NCBI RefSeq assembly: GCF_020921035.1
Contig: NC_063150.1
Location: forward strand, 34,891,826-34,955,825
Source of the DNA: Rhodamnia argentea
Lineage: Eukaryota > Streptophyta > Magnoliopsida > Myrtales > Myrtaceae
Direction: 5' to 3'
DNA: 64,000 nt
Shown: positions 1-12,099 of the stretch, one piece after another
Layout: the number at the start of each line of letters is the position of its first letter
Position numbering within the stretch: the stretch's first letter is position 1
Made by a program: the position numbers and the translations under genes
Notes under the pieces: model-generated
Told to the model about the DNA's origin: nothing
Seen by the model: only the letters and a program-made list of their open reading frames with translations
Database searches by the model: none

Positions 1-10
1 GAGAGAGAGG

Positions 11-1908
11 ATGTGGAGGAGCTTGTTTCGCCACGTCTACGAGAAAGCAGGTGGGTTATTAGAGCTGGGCAAGAAGGAGGCGTCGCAGAAGTTCCCAGTT
101 CTTGAAGACCGCCCAGCGGGGCGACGACATGCAGAGCAAGCGATGGAGACGTTCGAGACGATCGAGAAGAAGAAGGGAGCGACGGTGAAGGAGTTTCGGA
201 TCTATCGGTGGAGCCCCGACTTGACCGCCTGTGGTCCTATGGTGAACCACTTTTCTCTCCCCTCTCATGTCGACCTACGGACATACTGCGTTCCAGACAA
301 TGATTTTATTTTCATTTTCATTGATTATAGACATAGATTATTGTGTACGATGATTTTATTTTCAATGATTGATTATTTCAAGCGATACAAGTTTCATTTT
401 AGAAAAACAGGCAATAATGTTCAAAATCTCGAACGGTCCGTCGAACGGAAGGGAAATGTCGGAATTTTCGTTACCACCATCACCTTGCCCTAGCATGCAA
501 TGGTGAATTCACCTGCCAACCTCGTCTCGTGAACCGAACGCGCTAAAATTTTCCCGCTCCATAAATTTGATCCACTCCATTTATATTGCCATACGTTCTT
601 CGAATTCCATGTGACGGACGACTCGATATGACGGTGGGCGACGTTTGGTGGCGCGTGCAGGTGTTGGATGCACTTCAGAAGATAAAAGCGGAGGACGACT
701 CGACGCTGACCTACAGGAGGTCGTGTAGGGAAGGGATATGCGGGTCGTGCGCCATGAACATCGACGGGACCAACACCGTGGCTTGTCTCAAGCCCATCGA
801 CGCGGACACTTCGAAGCCCACTACGATCACTCCACTCCCGCACATGTATGTCATCAAGGACCTCGCCGTCGATCTCACCAACTTCTATCGGCAGTACAAG
901 TAAGCCATCCGGCGATAATCAAGCTCCCTAATTTGTGGTACATAGTCGCGAATTTATTCATGTCATTATGTGGGATGTTCAGAATTTTAGAACACGGCAG
1001 AGTCTGAGGCCGGTCAAAATGGTCATTCTTCGAATCATAAGTACATTGCTTGTGGATTTTATCGGTCATTCCACCACAGGAATGTATGGTGGTGATTAAG
1101 TTGTTCTTATTCAATCATGTGAATCGGAAAGGCGAAGGGTGCACGGTCGTCTTTTAGGCTTCGATTCCGTGCAAATGGGTGGAATAGGTTTCCCTTTGCC
1201 TTGAGACAGGTCAATCGAGCCGTGGCTTAAGACGAGACGTCTGTCGGAAGATGGTCGGGAATACCGGCAAACTCCGGCGGAAAGAAAGAGATTGGACAGG
1301 CTTTACGAATGCATATTATGCGCGTGCTGCAGTAGTTCGTGCCCGTCCTATTGGTGGAATCCGGAAGAGTTCTTGGGACCGGCCGCGCTTCTCCAAGCAT
1401 ATAGATGGATATGTGACAGGTAAGACCATATTCTCCTTTCGGTTCCAAGGCATCATATTTTCTTGTCAAAAATGGTAATCGTTGTGTCGTCCTGGTAGCC
1501 TTGTCAATAAACCGGTTGTGCATCCGGCATGTCGCATTCGACTTTTGAGGTTTTCAATATGAGTTTGGCATGTTTCGCCGGAACTCGAATTTGAAGTTAA
1601 CCTATGTGGGAGCTGGGATAAATCAAGCAATGCCTCTTGTTATCAATCGGTGTGGTAAAAGTATCTGTCAAGTCTTTCTTAGTGCAACAACTAGATGATA
1701 TTGGTGTCCCTTCTTTGGCAGCCGAGACGAATTCGCCGACCAGCGACTCCAGGCACTAACGGAGGACCAAAAGAGGTTGTACGGATGCAGGACGATAAAG
1801 AATTGCACCAAGACCTGTCCGAAAAGCCTCGATCCCGCCGGTGCTATTCACAAGATGAAGGCCCGGCATTTGCTTTCGGTGCCGGTCGAGAAGGCCGAGA
1901 GCCGCTGA
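11..1908 (+). CDS. SDH2: Succinate dehydrogenase iron-sulfur subunit, SDH2-3 type, mitochondrial
   Basis: Complex II iron-sulfur subunit, which passes electrons from the flavoprotein to ubiquinone at the inner mitochondrial membrane. Four exons with GT–AG borders and consistent phases: 11-241, 661-899, 1210-1419, 1722-1908 (867 nt, 288 residues). Residues 1-60 look like a presequence. The 2Fe-2S cysteines are C99, C104, C107 and C119 (motif CREGICGSC). The second cluster domain has the [12 protein letters not shown] motif at 191-202, and the last exon has the final cysteines ([10 protein letters not shown]). The wording '[19 protein letters not shown]' and '[18 protein letters not shown]' is closer to what I recall of Arabidopsis SDH2-3 (seed-type) than SDH2-1/2. 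Odd point: directly after RIYRWSPD (D70) the protein continues LTACGPM, so about 14 residues usual in the family are missing without a frame change. The start is the ATG at 11; only 10 bases of leader are in the window, so an upstream start cannot be excluded. Confidence 0.9.
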
Positions 1909-4108
1909 GCAAGTAAAGTGTTCTGGAGCCATCGCAATCCCATCTTTATCCGATGTCAATGGATGGATCGTTTGGTTGTTTCAAGCTCATCCTGTAAATT
2001 GTCTTGAATGGTGTGAACTGTAGCTTTTGCTTTCATTTTCTACGTTTGAGAAATGAATGCTTGCGTTCGGACAGAGAGAAGGAGACGTGAAGGATTAAGA
2101 GAAGTCGCACAATTCACTCAAATCGTGATACTTATAACATAATGTATTCTTTTGACCAAACAAAAAACATCACCTATTCTTTTGTCTTAATTTATCCAAG
2201 TATTATTTGTTTTGCCAATTCAATTTTGTCAAAAAGTCATAAATTTGTTGTACCTTTGTCAATTGAGTTTCAAATTAATTAATCGTGTTGATTGAGTCTT
2301 AAATATTTTTACATTTTGTTAATTGAGCTTATTTGGTCAATTTTGGCCGAAGGGCGCTCATGTGGACGTCGGTCGTTCTATGTGGCATGATTGGTGCTGA
2401 TGCGTACACTTTTTAAACATATGTTTTGAATTTTTCTTATAAGTTTTTCCTTTTTACTTTTTCCCCTGGATTTATGATTGGCGAGGGTCCGTTGCCCCAA
2501 CCCGGCCTCACCGGATTTGGCGAGGGGGTTGCGGCCCTCGCCTGTGGCCGACGACCCTAACCGGCACTAAGTCTAGTTAAAAAAAAAAAGTAAAGGAAAA
2601 AAAAACAAAAAAGGAAAAATTATAAAAAAAAATTCAAAATATGTTATTAGAATATTATTAAAAATGTATGTATTAATGCCAACCGTACCACACAGGTTGG
2701 GAGTTCACGTCACCAATTTCTAGTAAAATATGATTGGATGAACTTAATTGAGAAAAAACGTGAAAATGTTTATAACTCAATGAGTACAATTAAAAGGTCC
2801 AAGACTACATTAGCACGAGTGTAGTAGGTTTTGGATTTTTTTGACAAGTCTCCCAATATGATGTGTTGATGTCGAGTAATTATCGCATCAAGTCCGACGT
2901 AGTAGTGACTCGACTTAGTTTTACCCTTGGGTTGCGTTTGGTTGTCCGGATTTCTAGTCGGGATATGACTAAATAGCATATGATAAACAATTCAAGAATT
3001 TTGTCATATCCTATGTATTGTTTGGTGAACTATGGATCTAAAGTCAAATAAGTAGAGACAAGACGCAATTAAGATCGACTAAAAATCAAAATTCTTTAGA
3101 AATTATTCATCGATGAGTTATGATAAGTGAGTTATTATTGAGTAGAGATTTGTGCCATCTAAATTTAGGCACGACATTGATTGAGCACACTTGGTAGAAC
3201 TAAGGGTCTTGATTTGTAGTCCAACCCTTTGAGAATGACCCATTGGCCTTACTCGTTCTCTTGTTGAGTGTGAAAATAAATGTTGAAAAATGAAATTATT
3301 CATCCTCTTTTCACAAGTTGAACATACTCTCATGCATGTCGTCCAAGCAAGCTACATTAAAAGTCGATAATAAAACTTGAGTTTTTCATAACATGTCGAG
3401 ACTTTTGTGAATGTTAGAAAGGTTCAAGCAATTAAAGAACGAAGAACATGATCAAATATTACACCAAACTATCGACTAAAGAACGAGGTCGTGGAGATAC
3501 CCGATTTTACGGCTAGAGGCCCTAACCTAGCATAGCAAAAGAGGCGGCCACGCTTGATGGTTGCCACCACTAGAGAAAGAGTATAATATGGAGAAGAGAT
3601 GGTGGTTGTGAAAAAAATCTGATTGTTCTCGTATATGCTCTTTTGAGAAATTCTATTCGAATCTATCCCACCCCTCTCTTAGGACATTTTTATCCGAAAT
3701 ATATCCTTTATATTCCTTTTATCCTATTTTAGATATTGCCAAATATAAGATATGATAAATATCTCATCCTGCCCTGATATTTATCCTAAAGGCCAAACGC
3801 CGCGTTAGTTCACGGTGCTACGATGGCGTAGCCGGGCTCAAACGAAAGACTGGAGTTTGGGTTCAAAACTGACCTAGTGCGGCCCGGCCCGGCTCAATCG
3901 CTGAACCTTTCTTCTGCGTGGGAGCGTCTTACGGGAAGTACTTCGGCTGTCCTTGCTCGTGCAACACGCATGATTGATTCATTTGCCTTGGGCAGCAATG
4001 CAAATGCATCGGTGATCCTTGTAAAACAATCCAAGAAGTTGCCCATCGTTCAGTCTTTTAAACCCAATTCGAGATTTGACCCACGACAGTTTTTCCCACC
4101 ACTAGACG
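1909..4108. other. Intergenic SDH2–HCC2
   Basis: Holds the 3' end of the SDH2 transcript, one foldback repeat (2223-2848), AT-rich unassigned DNA, and the presumed promoter of HCC2. No coding region is supported; the ORF at 3877-4140 has no recognisable content and overlaps the HCC2 leader. Confidence 0.6.
2223..2848. repeat. Foldback (inverted-arm) element, family A, copy 1
   Basis: Left arm begins near GTCAAAAAGTCATAAATTTG and contains TTGATTGAGTCTTAAAT and GGTCAATTTTGGCCG. The right arm contains the inverted counterparts and ends near GGATTTTTTTGACAAG. The centre is GC-rich (GGCGAGGGGGTTGCGGCCC). The layout matches the copies at 38608-39215 and 53758-54452. It has no coding capacity and looks like a non-autonomous DNA transposon with long inverted ends. 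Confidence 0.65.
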
Positions 4109-6902
4109 ATGATTCTTCGTCGTGTTCTCTCTTCTTCTAAGCACCGCTCGAGAGAGGCTTCGAATTTGCTCCAGAGGTATAGACCCTTGAACCCTTTTCG
4201 CTTCTTCAGATTTTCCTCTCAGAGTTGCCTTCTGTTTCCCTGGGTTTCCTTCATGTCTGATAATCCGTTCCCAAGTTATGCGTCTGTGATTTGCTGATGT
4301 TGAGCCTCATTTCGATGAGGGGACTCTTGTTGGGATCTTTTTTCTGTCTGATGAAAGTTCTCATTGGGTTGGGTTGTGTTTCAATTTGGAGTGAGCTGTT
4401 TGGTATCATAAGTTCCAAGCAAACGGTTACTGTCGTCAGGGTTTTCTGGTGGGAAGCATTTTGTGACACTCATGAAGCTGAATCATTGTGGTGATGTAGT
4501 TTGTGCTTACTCTGCTTCTGTTTTGAAGATTCATCTTGAGTTTGCAAGATGTGGGTCAGTACTGGTCTGTAGTTCCATTGGTGTTCAGATGGTTACTGGG
4601 GTCGGGTTTTTAATAGGTGGATGGCCCTTAGGTTGTTCTTTTATGAACAACTTGCGACTATGCTTGATGTCCAAAATTAGATGATTGAAAGCAATATTTT
4701 CTCCATTTTTTAGCTGAGTAAGATGGATTCTTGTATTTTGGTGGAGTGTTTGGAATATGCAACAATGAGTAACATCTAGGATGGTCTAGTTGCTAGTGCC
4801 ATAGTCATGTCCATTGGAAAAGCTTTTTGGTCAGAAGTACATGCCTCGTTCAGTTTATTGACCACTTGTGAATCTGTTGTAGGTTTGGTCCGGAGAGGAA
4901 TGTTCAAACTTTTAATTATTCAAAATCGTCCAGAAATGGTAATGGGCGTCGGAATGTTTTTCCCGTATTGCCTGCCGAAGCAGATGCTTCTCGGCCTTCG
5001 AGAAACTATCTCATTGTATGTCATCAAAATTCATTTTCTTTAAGAGATGATTTTTTTCTTGCTTTTCTGGCTTGTGCAGTATATTGTAAATATCCACGCA
5101 CCTACACTTGTTGGTCTCAGTCATGTGGTGTGCTTCTTTATACATTCTTATTCCCGTCTTTTTAATGATCTTATGCAGCCTAGTCTTATAGTAGGAGGTG
5201 TCGTTGGGGCTGCAGTTCTAATCCGTTATAATGACGAGAGGAGAGCAACTTTAAAAGGTAACTCTGGTGGTTGACTTATTCTCCTTTTTTTAAAATAAAA
5301 ATAAAAATCTTACATCGCTTTCAAATAGAAGAAATAGGAGGACTCACTTTTGTGCCTTTAAAAATAGTCTTTCCCTTCATCCATGTCTTTCTCTTCTTAC
5401 CATATCTGTATCAGAGCACTTAAGGTTTAAGAGCATTGAGCAATTCTCTTTCATTTTGAGATAAGTCGACAGTTTTATGGGCGTTCTTTTCTGAGATGCC
5501 ACATAAGATGTGTGAGAAAGATGGAAACATATGAACCAAGAGGCCTAAGATGAGTTTTTCAAGCATGATTAGACATCTGTAGTCAGTGATTTCTTTATCC
5601 CGTGGATTCTATGGCCAAAATTTTCAAAGTAATGTACTGAAGATACCGGTTCTAGCACCCACTTCCCGATGGATATGTGTCCATTATGGGCAGATGCCGA
5701 AAGTAAAACCTCAATTTTCAGATCAGCTCATTCTGTTTAGGATGGATACCTTACTGTGCTTTGATTTTGGTTCACGTGAATTGAAGAACGGATTTATTAT
5801 GCTTCCTGTGGAGGTTCCCGTTTCTGCATCATTTAAATTGAACTAAATGTTTTACTTTATTTCTCCTGTCTCAGAACTAAAGTTCTGAAAGTAAGTAAAT
5901 GCCTTAGATATTCATGAAAAAACTTGTAATGTGATGATCTGGAACTGAGGGTAGCCCATGTCCCATTAATCAAGGATCAATTTGAGGCTTTGCATGCTCA
6001 ATCTCCATAGCGAGGTTTGGTACCTTGGTATACCTGACCAGAAAAGGACACCTGAAAATTGTTGGTGATCTAAAAGTAAAGTTCTAGTTTTGTGAAGAGA
6101 TATGTGACCTTTTATAGGATCTTTTTTGTTGTATTAGGTCAAGGAAGTAGCGGGGAAGGAAATTCAGTCAGGGGACCGATTATTGGTGGACCATTTACTT
6201 TAATTGACACGGAGCATCGGATTGTCACTGAAAAGGACTTAAAAGGAAAATGGGTACTCCTCTATTTCGGGTATACATCATCACCTGATGTTGGTCCCGA
6301 ACAACTCAATACAATGGCGAAAGCTATTGACATATTAGGTTTGGCTCTTGTACCAACATATTTGTGACATCGAATTATCTTTTTGTGGGTGTCACTGATA
6401 TTTCCTATACTGCTTGAACCAAGAGTCAAAACAGAACGCAGAGATTTTACCAGTATTTGTCACGATTGATCCTCAGAGGGATATACCTTCTCATCTCCGT
6501 GCTTATCTTAAAGGTCAGGGTCCCCTAATTTTTCCGTTACACTGTTTCCAAATATGATTTGCTGCTAATTCTCCGCGATTCTTGTTTAAAGGACTGCAGA
6601 GTTCCATCCGAGAATAATTGGACTTACAGGATCTGTTGCTGCTGTTAGGCAGATGGCGCAGGAATACCGAGTTTACTTCAGGAAGGTCGAAGAGGAAGGG
6701 GATGATTATCTTGTAGAGACCTCTCACAACATGTAAGCCCTTCTGGCCTATAAGTCTCTCTCTCTCTCTCTCTCTCTCTAAATTCCATGACTCTGGCCTT
6801 GATTGCCGGGTAAACTAAAATGGCATGAAGTGCATAGAATAGTGAGGGGTTTTGTGATATATGTGGCATTATTGACAAATAGTTACTCTTAGTCATATTG
6901 TG

Positions 6903-6951
<49 letters not shown>

Positions 6952-7309
6952 TAAGAGGATTAAATTTTGAATAATAGAGAACTTGAAAGGGATTGGACTG
7001 GCCTTGTCAGTTCAGTTGAGGTTGTTCTCCGATTGGGTTTTTTGGTTCGGTAGTTCACCTCTCGTGGAAACAAAGGATCGGGTACACTGGCGCGTCTCTT
7101 TTCTACACACTTTGTGTGCTCTTGTGTGTGTAGCTCTGTTTTAATCTGTCATAATGCCCATGAACTTCAACAGGTACTTGCTGAATCCGAACATGGAGGT
7201 GGTGCGCTGCTTCGGAGTGGAGTACAGTGCTGAAGAACTGTCAGAGGCAATAGCCACTGAATTACAGAGAAACCCAAGAAACTATGTTGCTGGTTCTTCC
7301 GCACCTTGA
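4109..7309 (+). CDS. HCC2: SCO1-like protein HCC2 (homologue of copper chaperone SCO, copper site lost)
   Basis: Mitochondrial inner-membrane protein of the SCO family, whose classic members deliver copper to cytochrome c oxidase. Seven exons: 4109-4176, 4883-5015, 5179-5257, 6138-6338, 6424-6513, 6600-6732, 7174-7309 (840 nt, 279 residues), all GT–AG with matching phases. Residues 1-67 form a basic, Ser/Arg-rich presequence, followed by a weak hydrophobic segment (about 68-82) ending in RYNDERR, then the thioredoxin-fold domain starting GPIIGGPFTL at 106. The copper-binding CxxxC of SCO1 is replaced by SPDVG (S142, G146), and the usual distal His position reads T231. This is the known signature of plant HCC2, as opposed to HCC1. 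Conserved blocks LPVFVTIDPQRD, GLTGS and MAQEYRVYF are present. Its role is probably redox or UV-stress signalling rather than copper transfer; that is family knowledge, not visible here. Intron 6 carries a CT run and a TA run. Confidence 0.93.
6754..6779. repeat. (CT)n microsatellite in HCC2 intron 6
   Basis: An uninterrupted CT dinucleotide run of about 13 units, 21 bases after the exon 6 donor. Confidence 0.9.
6906..6945. repeat. (TA)n microsatellite in HCC2 intron 6
   Basis: About 20 perfect AT units. Likely length-polymorphic. Confidence 0.9.
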
Positions 7310-9000
7310 AGCAGGTTTCGCGTCTCAGACTGATCCCCTGAGGCCTTGCATCCCTAGGCAATATGGTTCACAAACTGAATCACACTGAGTTGATTTGGAC
7401 CTTGTTGACAATGATCCTGTGAAATCGCGATTCTGTTTTCATGTCATCGGGATTAGGATTAGTCCTTTGCTTGAGAATGTTCATGAGCTTTCCATAGTTA
7501 CATTAGTGTTCTCTCTCTCTCTCTCTCACATTGTCCTCGACGATTTATCACATTTTTCTCTGGAACGTTTGTACCTGGAATTGGGTAAATTGAAGGCTGG
7601 ACATTAATCGCTTTGCTCAATTTCACGTTGATAAATCACTTTAGTAACCAAAAATGCAATTCATTACGAAATCATAGGAACTTTGGATTTTTAACATGTC
7701 CAGCAGAAAAGGTTGCAATTGCTTTCTGTAAGTGTAGACATTCACTGTGGGGACTGTAGAAAATCTTGGGGGAATCGCGTCACCCCTGGCCCTGGCCGAC
7801 CTCATAGTCGAATCGGCTCCCAGCATTGAAGCCCCGGGTGGTATTAGAGGTATGCGTCGGCCCTGCTACAGCAATCTCGTGTCGGTCGTCTATCAAATGG
7901 ATGGGAATATGCAATTTGTTTCACGATAACGGATAAGTCGATAAGTAAGTAGATAGACAGATCGCAGACAATCCCATATGAGGAAAGGGAAACCCGTGGT
8001 GAGATATTGATAATGCTACGCCGAGAAAACGCAACATTTCGACATCCCTAATCAATCGGAGCACGGTACGTTTATGGAAAAAACTAATTATATCATGGTC
8101 CGTTTCTTGTTGTTTATATTTTCTTGGAAGCCTGTTTGTGCATTGCTACAATTACAACAACAATGAGATTTTTCTTTTTGGCAGATTTTAGTTCCTTGTG
8201 CTTCAAGGATGAGGAAGTGTTTGCAGGAAGTACATGAGAAAAGAGATCACAGGAAGCTCCATAACTCAATTTAGGCTCAATTTCAATTTGTCCCCTCAAA
8301 TTTTGATTTGTCTCACTCTGCCCCCTACTTTATTGTTTTTTTTCCCCCTTCATTCGACCCTAATATGACAGAATCATCTCAATTTCACCCCACCAGCAAA
8401 ACTTGCCACAAATCCTATCCCCTCTCCGACTCACTAAAATAGGATCTTAAGTATCTAATTACGTCCATCGTTTTTCCCAAAAGAAATGCAGAGATCCTCG
8501 TTTCATACAAGACCGAGTCAGTTGGTCCCCCTGTTTTCCACCTCCCATGTCAACCAGAAGAAAGAAAGAGAAGAAGCAAAACAACAGCAAGAACCAGCGA
8601 GGCCGAGAGCGGCGATCGCGACAAAAAGACCGCCTCCTGAACGTCTCTCTCTTTCGCTGCTAATGTCTCCGGATCAAGCATTGGGATTTTGGCTTCTGTT
8701 TGTGAGCTTTTCGAAAACAGAGGAAGAACGAAGGACTTGTGCATTGGTCTGCAAGTGGCCATTTTGATGAGGATTTGCACATGTCACAGCAGCAAACTTG
8801 GTTTCATACGAATCAAATCTCTTGCAGAAGTTCTGCAGGGTCCAAGATTAAGTTTTTCTTAACATACAAAGCTGCGAATTTTTGCGCGCCATTCGAGTTT
8901 TATGTTGTGGATTTTGGCACTTTCATATGATCCTGGGTTCGATATGCTCTGATCTTTCTGAAAAAGCTGGAGAGAGCAAAGTTTCTTGATCAACACAAGA
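7310..9000. other. Intergenic HCC2–TPR gene
   Basis: 3' flank of HCC2 and 5' flank or leader of the TPR gene. A short CT run lies near 7511-7527. The ORFs near 8486-8780 sit in a purine/pyrimidine-rich leader-like stretch and show no recognisable protein. Confidence 0.5.
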
Positions 9001-11275
9001 ATGGTAGATGCGTCTCCGGAGAGAAGATCGGGCTGCGGCTTGCTTAATGTGGTCTTTGGGCGAAGCACGTTCTGGCTCAGGAGGAGCACGTCGACCGGAT
9101 CGATCCCCACGCCGAACAGCGGCAGCAACAACATTGCCAAGACCCCCAGCACTCCCAATTCTCAAAGACGGCGAGGCGGCTCCGATGAGACCGCATTCCT
9201 CGACGCTTGTAACAATGGATCGGAAGGGCGTCCGAGACCCGTCTCGAGACCTTCCCCTAAGGCCCAGGGAAGGCATCCTCAAAGTCAAATCCAACCCGGA
9301 AATAGAGTTCCGGGCAGGGCCACCGCGAACGTGCTGGCCGACCAAGGTCATGTAAACCAAGGTAGGAGAGTCCCCAAGGAAGCCATTGGGATATCTGGCG
9401 AGCTGGAGAGCATGATAGCTGATCACCAGAAATCTAAAGGAAGTAACACGCTTGTCCGGGCCTCGTCAAGCAATGTCATGCTCTTCGGTAATCTGGGCAA
9501 TTTGAGGCAACCTGGAACAAGTAATGCTAGCCCAAATGACAATATGTTCACCTATCTTCCGAGACCTACTGCTAGAGAAGAATCCTCGGCGCCTACCGGA
9601 AGACATGCGGCGACAAGAAACTCTAGCGAAGAGCCGCCAGCTTCCTTGTGCCGTGCCATTTCGACTAGAATGGACCCTGAGACTCTCAAGATCCTGGGCA
9701 ACGAAGATTACAAGAACGGGAGATTCGCAGAAGCATTGGCTCTGTATGACACGGCGATCTCAATCGATCCGAATAAGGCTTCATACAGGAGCAACAAGAG
9801 CGCGGCTTTGACCGCATTGGGGAGGCTTCTTGAAGCCGTCATCGACTGTAGAGAAGCCATTCGAATCGAGCCTCATTATCACAGAGCTCATAATCGCGCG
9901 GCAACGCTATATCTCAGGTGAAAAATTGCTGTCATTTTTCGTTGTTCTGCCAAAATGGTCCCGAATACTTTCCATTCCATCACCGCGTGTCCTGTAAGTT
10001 GTAACTTTTAGCTTCGGCTAACAATCACTGAAGTGGGACTCCTGTTGTGTTATGTGAACACAAAGGCTAGGGGAGGCAGAAAAGGCAATGTATCACTACA
10101 AACATGCAGGACCAGAAGCCGATCCTGAGGTCATTGCTAAAGCTAGAGCTGTTCAAACCCATCTAAACAAATGCACAGAGGCTCAGAAGCTACGAGACTG
10201 GAACAACTTGATCAAAGAAAGCGGGCGAGCCATATCTGCAGGTGCCGATTCGGCTCCGCAGGTCAGCATTAACGGCCATACAAATCGAAAGCTAGTTAGG
10301 GTAGAATCCGCCTCTGTCTCTAGCCATAAAGTATATTTCTGACCCGAGTTGCTTGTGGTTGTTGAAAAGATCTTCGCGTTGCAAGCGGAGGCATTCTTGA
10401 AGCTCAACCAGCATCAGGAGGCAGATGAAGTATTGATCAACGGTCCAAACTTTGAAGTCGATGCTTGCACGAAATTCCTCGGGCCCATCGGCAGCTCATA
10501 TTTCCTGATGATCAGAGCTCAGGTTGACATGGCCGCAGGCAGGTCGGTTTCCTTCATGACCATAATTTGAATCTTTGGGAGGGAAAATAGCCAATGCCTC
10601 TTTTTATAGCTCTTGTAGTGATCAGCAGATTCGATGATGCCTTGGAGGCAGCTCAACGTGCGGCTCGACTTGATTCAAACAACAAGGAGGCGAACATGGT
10701 GATGATGAGGGCTCGAGCGGTAGCCGCGGCTCGATCAAGGGGCAACGAGCTGTTCAAGGCCTCGAGGTTCCCGGAAGCTTGTTCGGCGTATGCAGGGGGA
10801 CTCGAGCACGACCCTTGCAACTCGGTATTATTGTGCAATCGAGCAGCTTGCTGGTCCAAGCTAGGCCAGCTCGAGAAAGCGATCGAGGATTGTGCAGCTG
10901 CTCTTAATGTACGGCCATCTTATAGCAAAGCTAGACTCAGAAGAGCCGATTGTCATGCCAAGGTAAACCATCTTACTCTAAACAAGTCTTAAATCATTTT
11001 GCTGAATCGAAGTACATAGAACAAGATGCAAACAACGCTTTGTTCTATTTTTGCCGACCTTCTGGGGTTGCAAAAGTTTGGACGAGAGGCTTTCCGTGTG
11101 TGATGTTACTCATTATTTTTAATCAACTCTGGGATTTATACAGCTAGGAAATTGGGAGGCTTCGATAAGAGACTATGAGGTTTTGAATAGAGAGACACCA
11201 GATGATGAAGAGGTGAGCCGTGCGCTATCAGAAGCCCGATCGCAACTCAACAAACAGCATGGCGATGCCGATTGA
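9001..11275 (+). CDS. TPR protein of the TTL family lacking the thioredoxin-like domain
   Basis: Five exons: 9001-9917, 10066-10261, 10370-10542, 10629-10962, 11144-11275 (1752 nt, 583 residues), all GT–AG with agreeing phases. The start is the ATG at 9001 (MVDASPERRSG). Residues 1-220 are Ser/Pro/Arg-rich and probably disordered (GSIPTPNSGS, STPNSQRRRGG), as in TTL proteins. A first TPR block begins at about 224 (MDPETLKILGNEDYKNGRF) and a second at about 464-565 (RGNELFKASRFPEACSAY, NRAACWSKLGQLEKAIEDC, LGNWEASIRDYEVLNRETP). TTL1-4 of Arabidopsis continue into a C-terminal thioredoxin-like domain; here the frame ends at HGDAD-stop directly after the last TPR, and no thioredoxin motif follows downstream. 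I recall similar TPR-only relatives in Arabidopsis (TPR13/TPR14), so this may be an old subfamily and not a fresh truncation. Likely a scaffold binding HSP90-type or receptor-kinase partners; inferred from the family. Confidence 0.88.
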
Positions 11276-12099
11276 TGCTACACAAGTTGCAATTAGACAC
11301 ACCCGAATCAGTTTGTACTTACTTGGTTTTTCATTTTTTGTGAAATAGTAGTACTTTATTTTGGATCAAAAGTGTAAACACATTTGTGTTGAAGCTAGGA
11401 AAAGGAACTAAGCATTTCCCATTCTCATTAGACTCTTCTATTCTCTTGTCTCTTAAACTCATATTTCACGATATAAAATCTTGCAAAAAGTTTTCTTCAC
11501 CTCTGTTTTCGATGTTGCATTTTGGTCTAATTTAGCATGACAGTCCCAAATGGCTGTTACAACAGGAAGCGAGAATGCTCTATCCAAAGATACAGAAATT
11601 TGGAAATTTTAAGCATAATGAACTCCGACTCACGACTTACAAGCAGTTAATTTCAACAAAATCAGTAATAACACTTTCCTGGACTAACACTTGAACAAAA
11701 GATCAGCCTCAGAAACAACTAAAATTTGCTGAAACAGTATCACCACAATTTTCTACGCTTGACAGCTCTTTATTTTCAAATCAGGGGCCTGATTCATTGA
11801 CTTAGGAAAAAAACAATACATTTTCTCAAGCAATAAAATCTTTCGACTTGTACTGGCAACAAGCAGGACGAAAAAATCACAGCCAAGTAAAATCCTGAAT
11901 GAAGAAACTAGCAAAGACATTCCAGGCACCTCATGAAAGAAACGGTAAGGGAAAGATCCATGTACTACAACATCGGATTGCACAGAAGGCGTCAAAGCGC
12001 GAGCACGTATATGCAAAAAGGAATGCATGTAATTGCACCTTCACAAGCTTGGAAGTAGTCTCGAGTATAAGAGATTCCAACCGCGAAACCGATGCAACA
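11276..12099. other. Intergenic between convergent genes
   Basis: Only the 3' ends of the TPR gene (+) and the unknown gene (-) are expected here. I see no repeat or ORF worth naming. Confidence 0.5.

Noticed and set aside
3877..4140. 87-codon ORF overlapping the HCC2 start
   Set aside because: Different frame from HCC2, no recognisable sequence, sits in the presumed leader.
8923..9426. 167-codon minus-strand ORF
   Set aside because: Antisense shadow of the first TPR-gene exon, which has consistent splice phases and known content.
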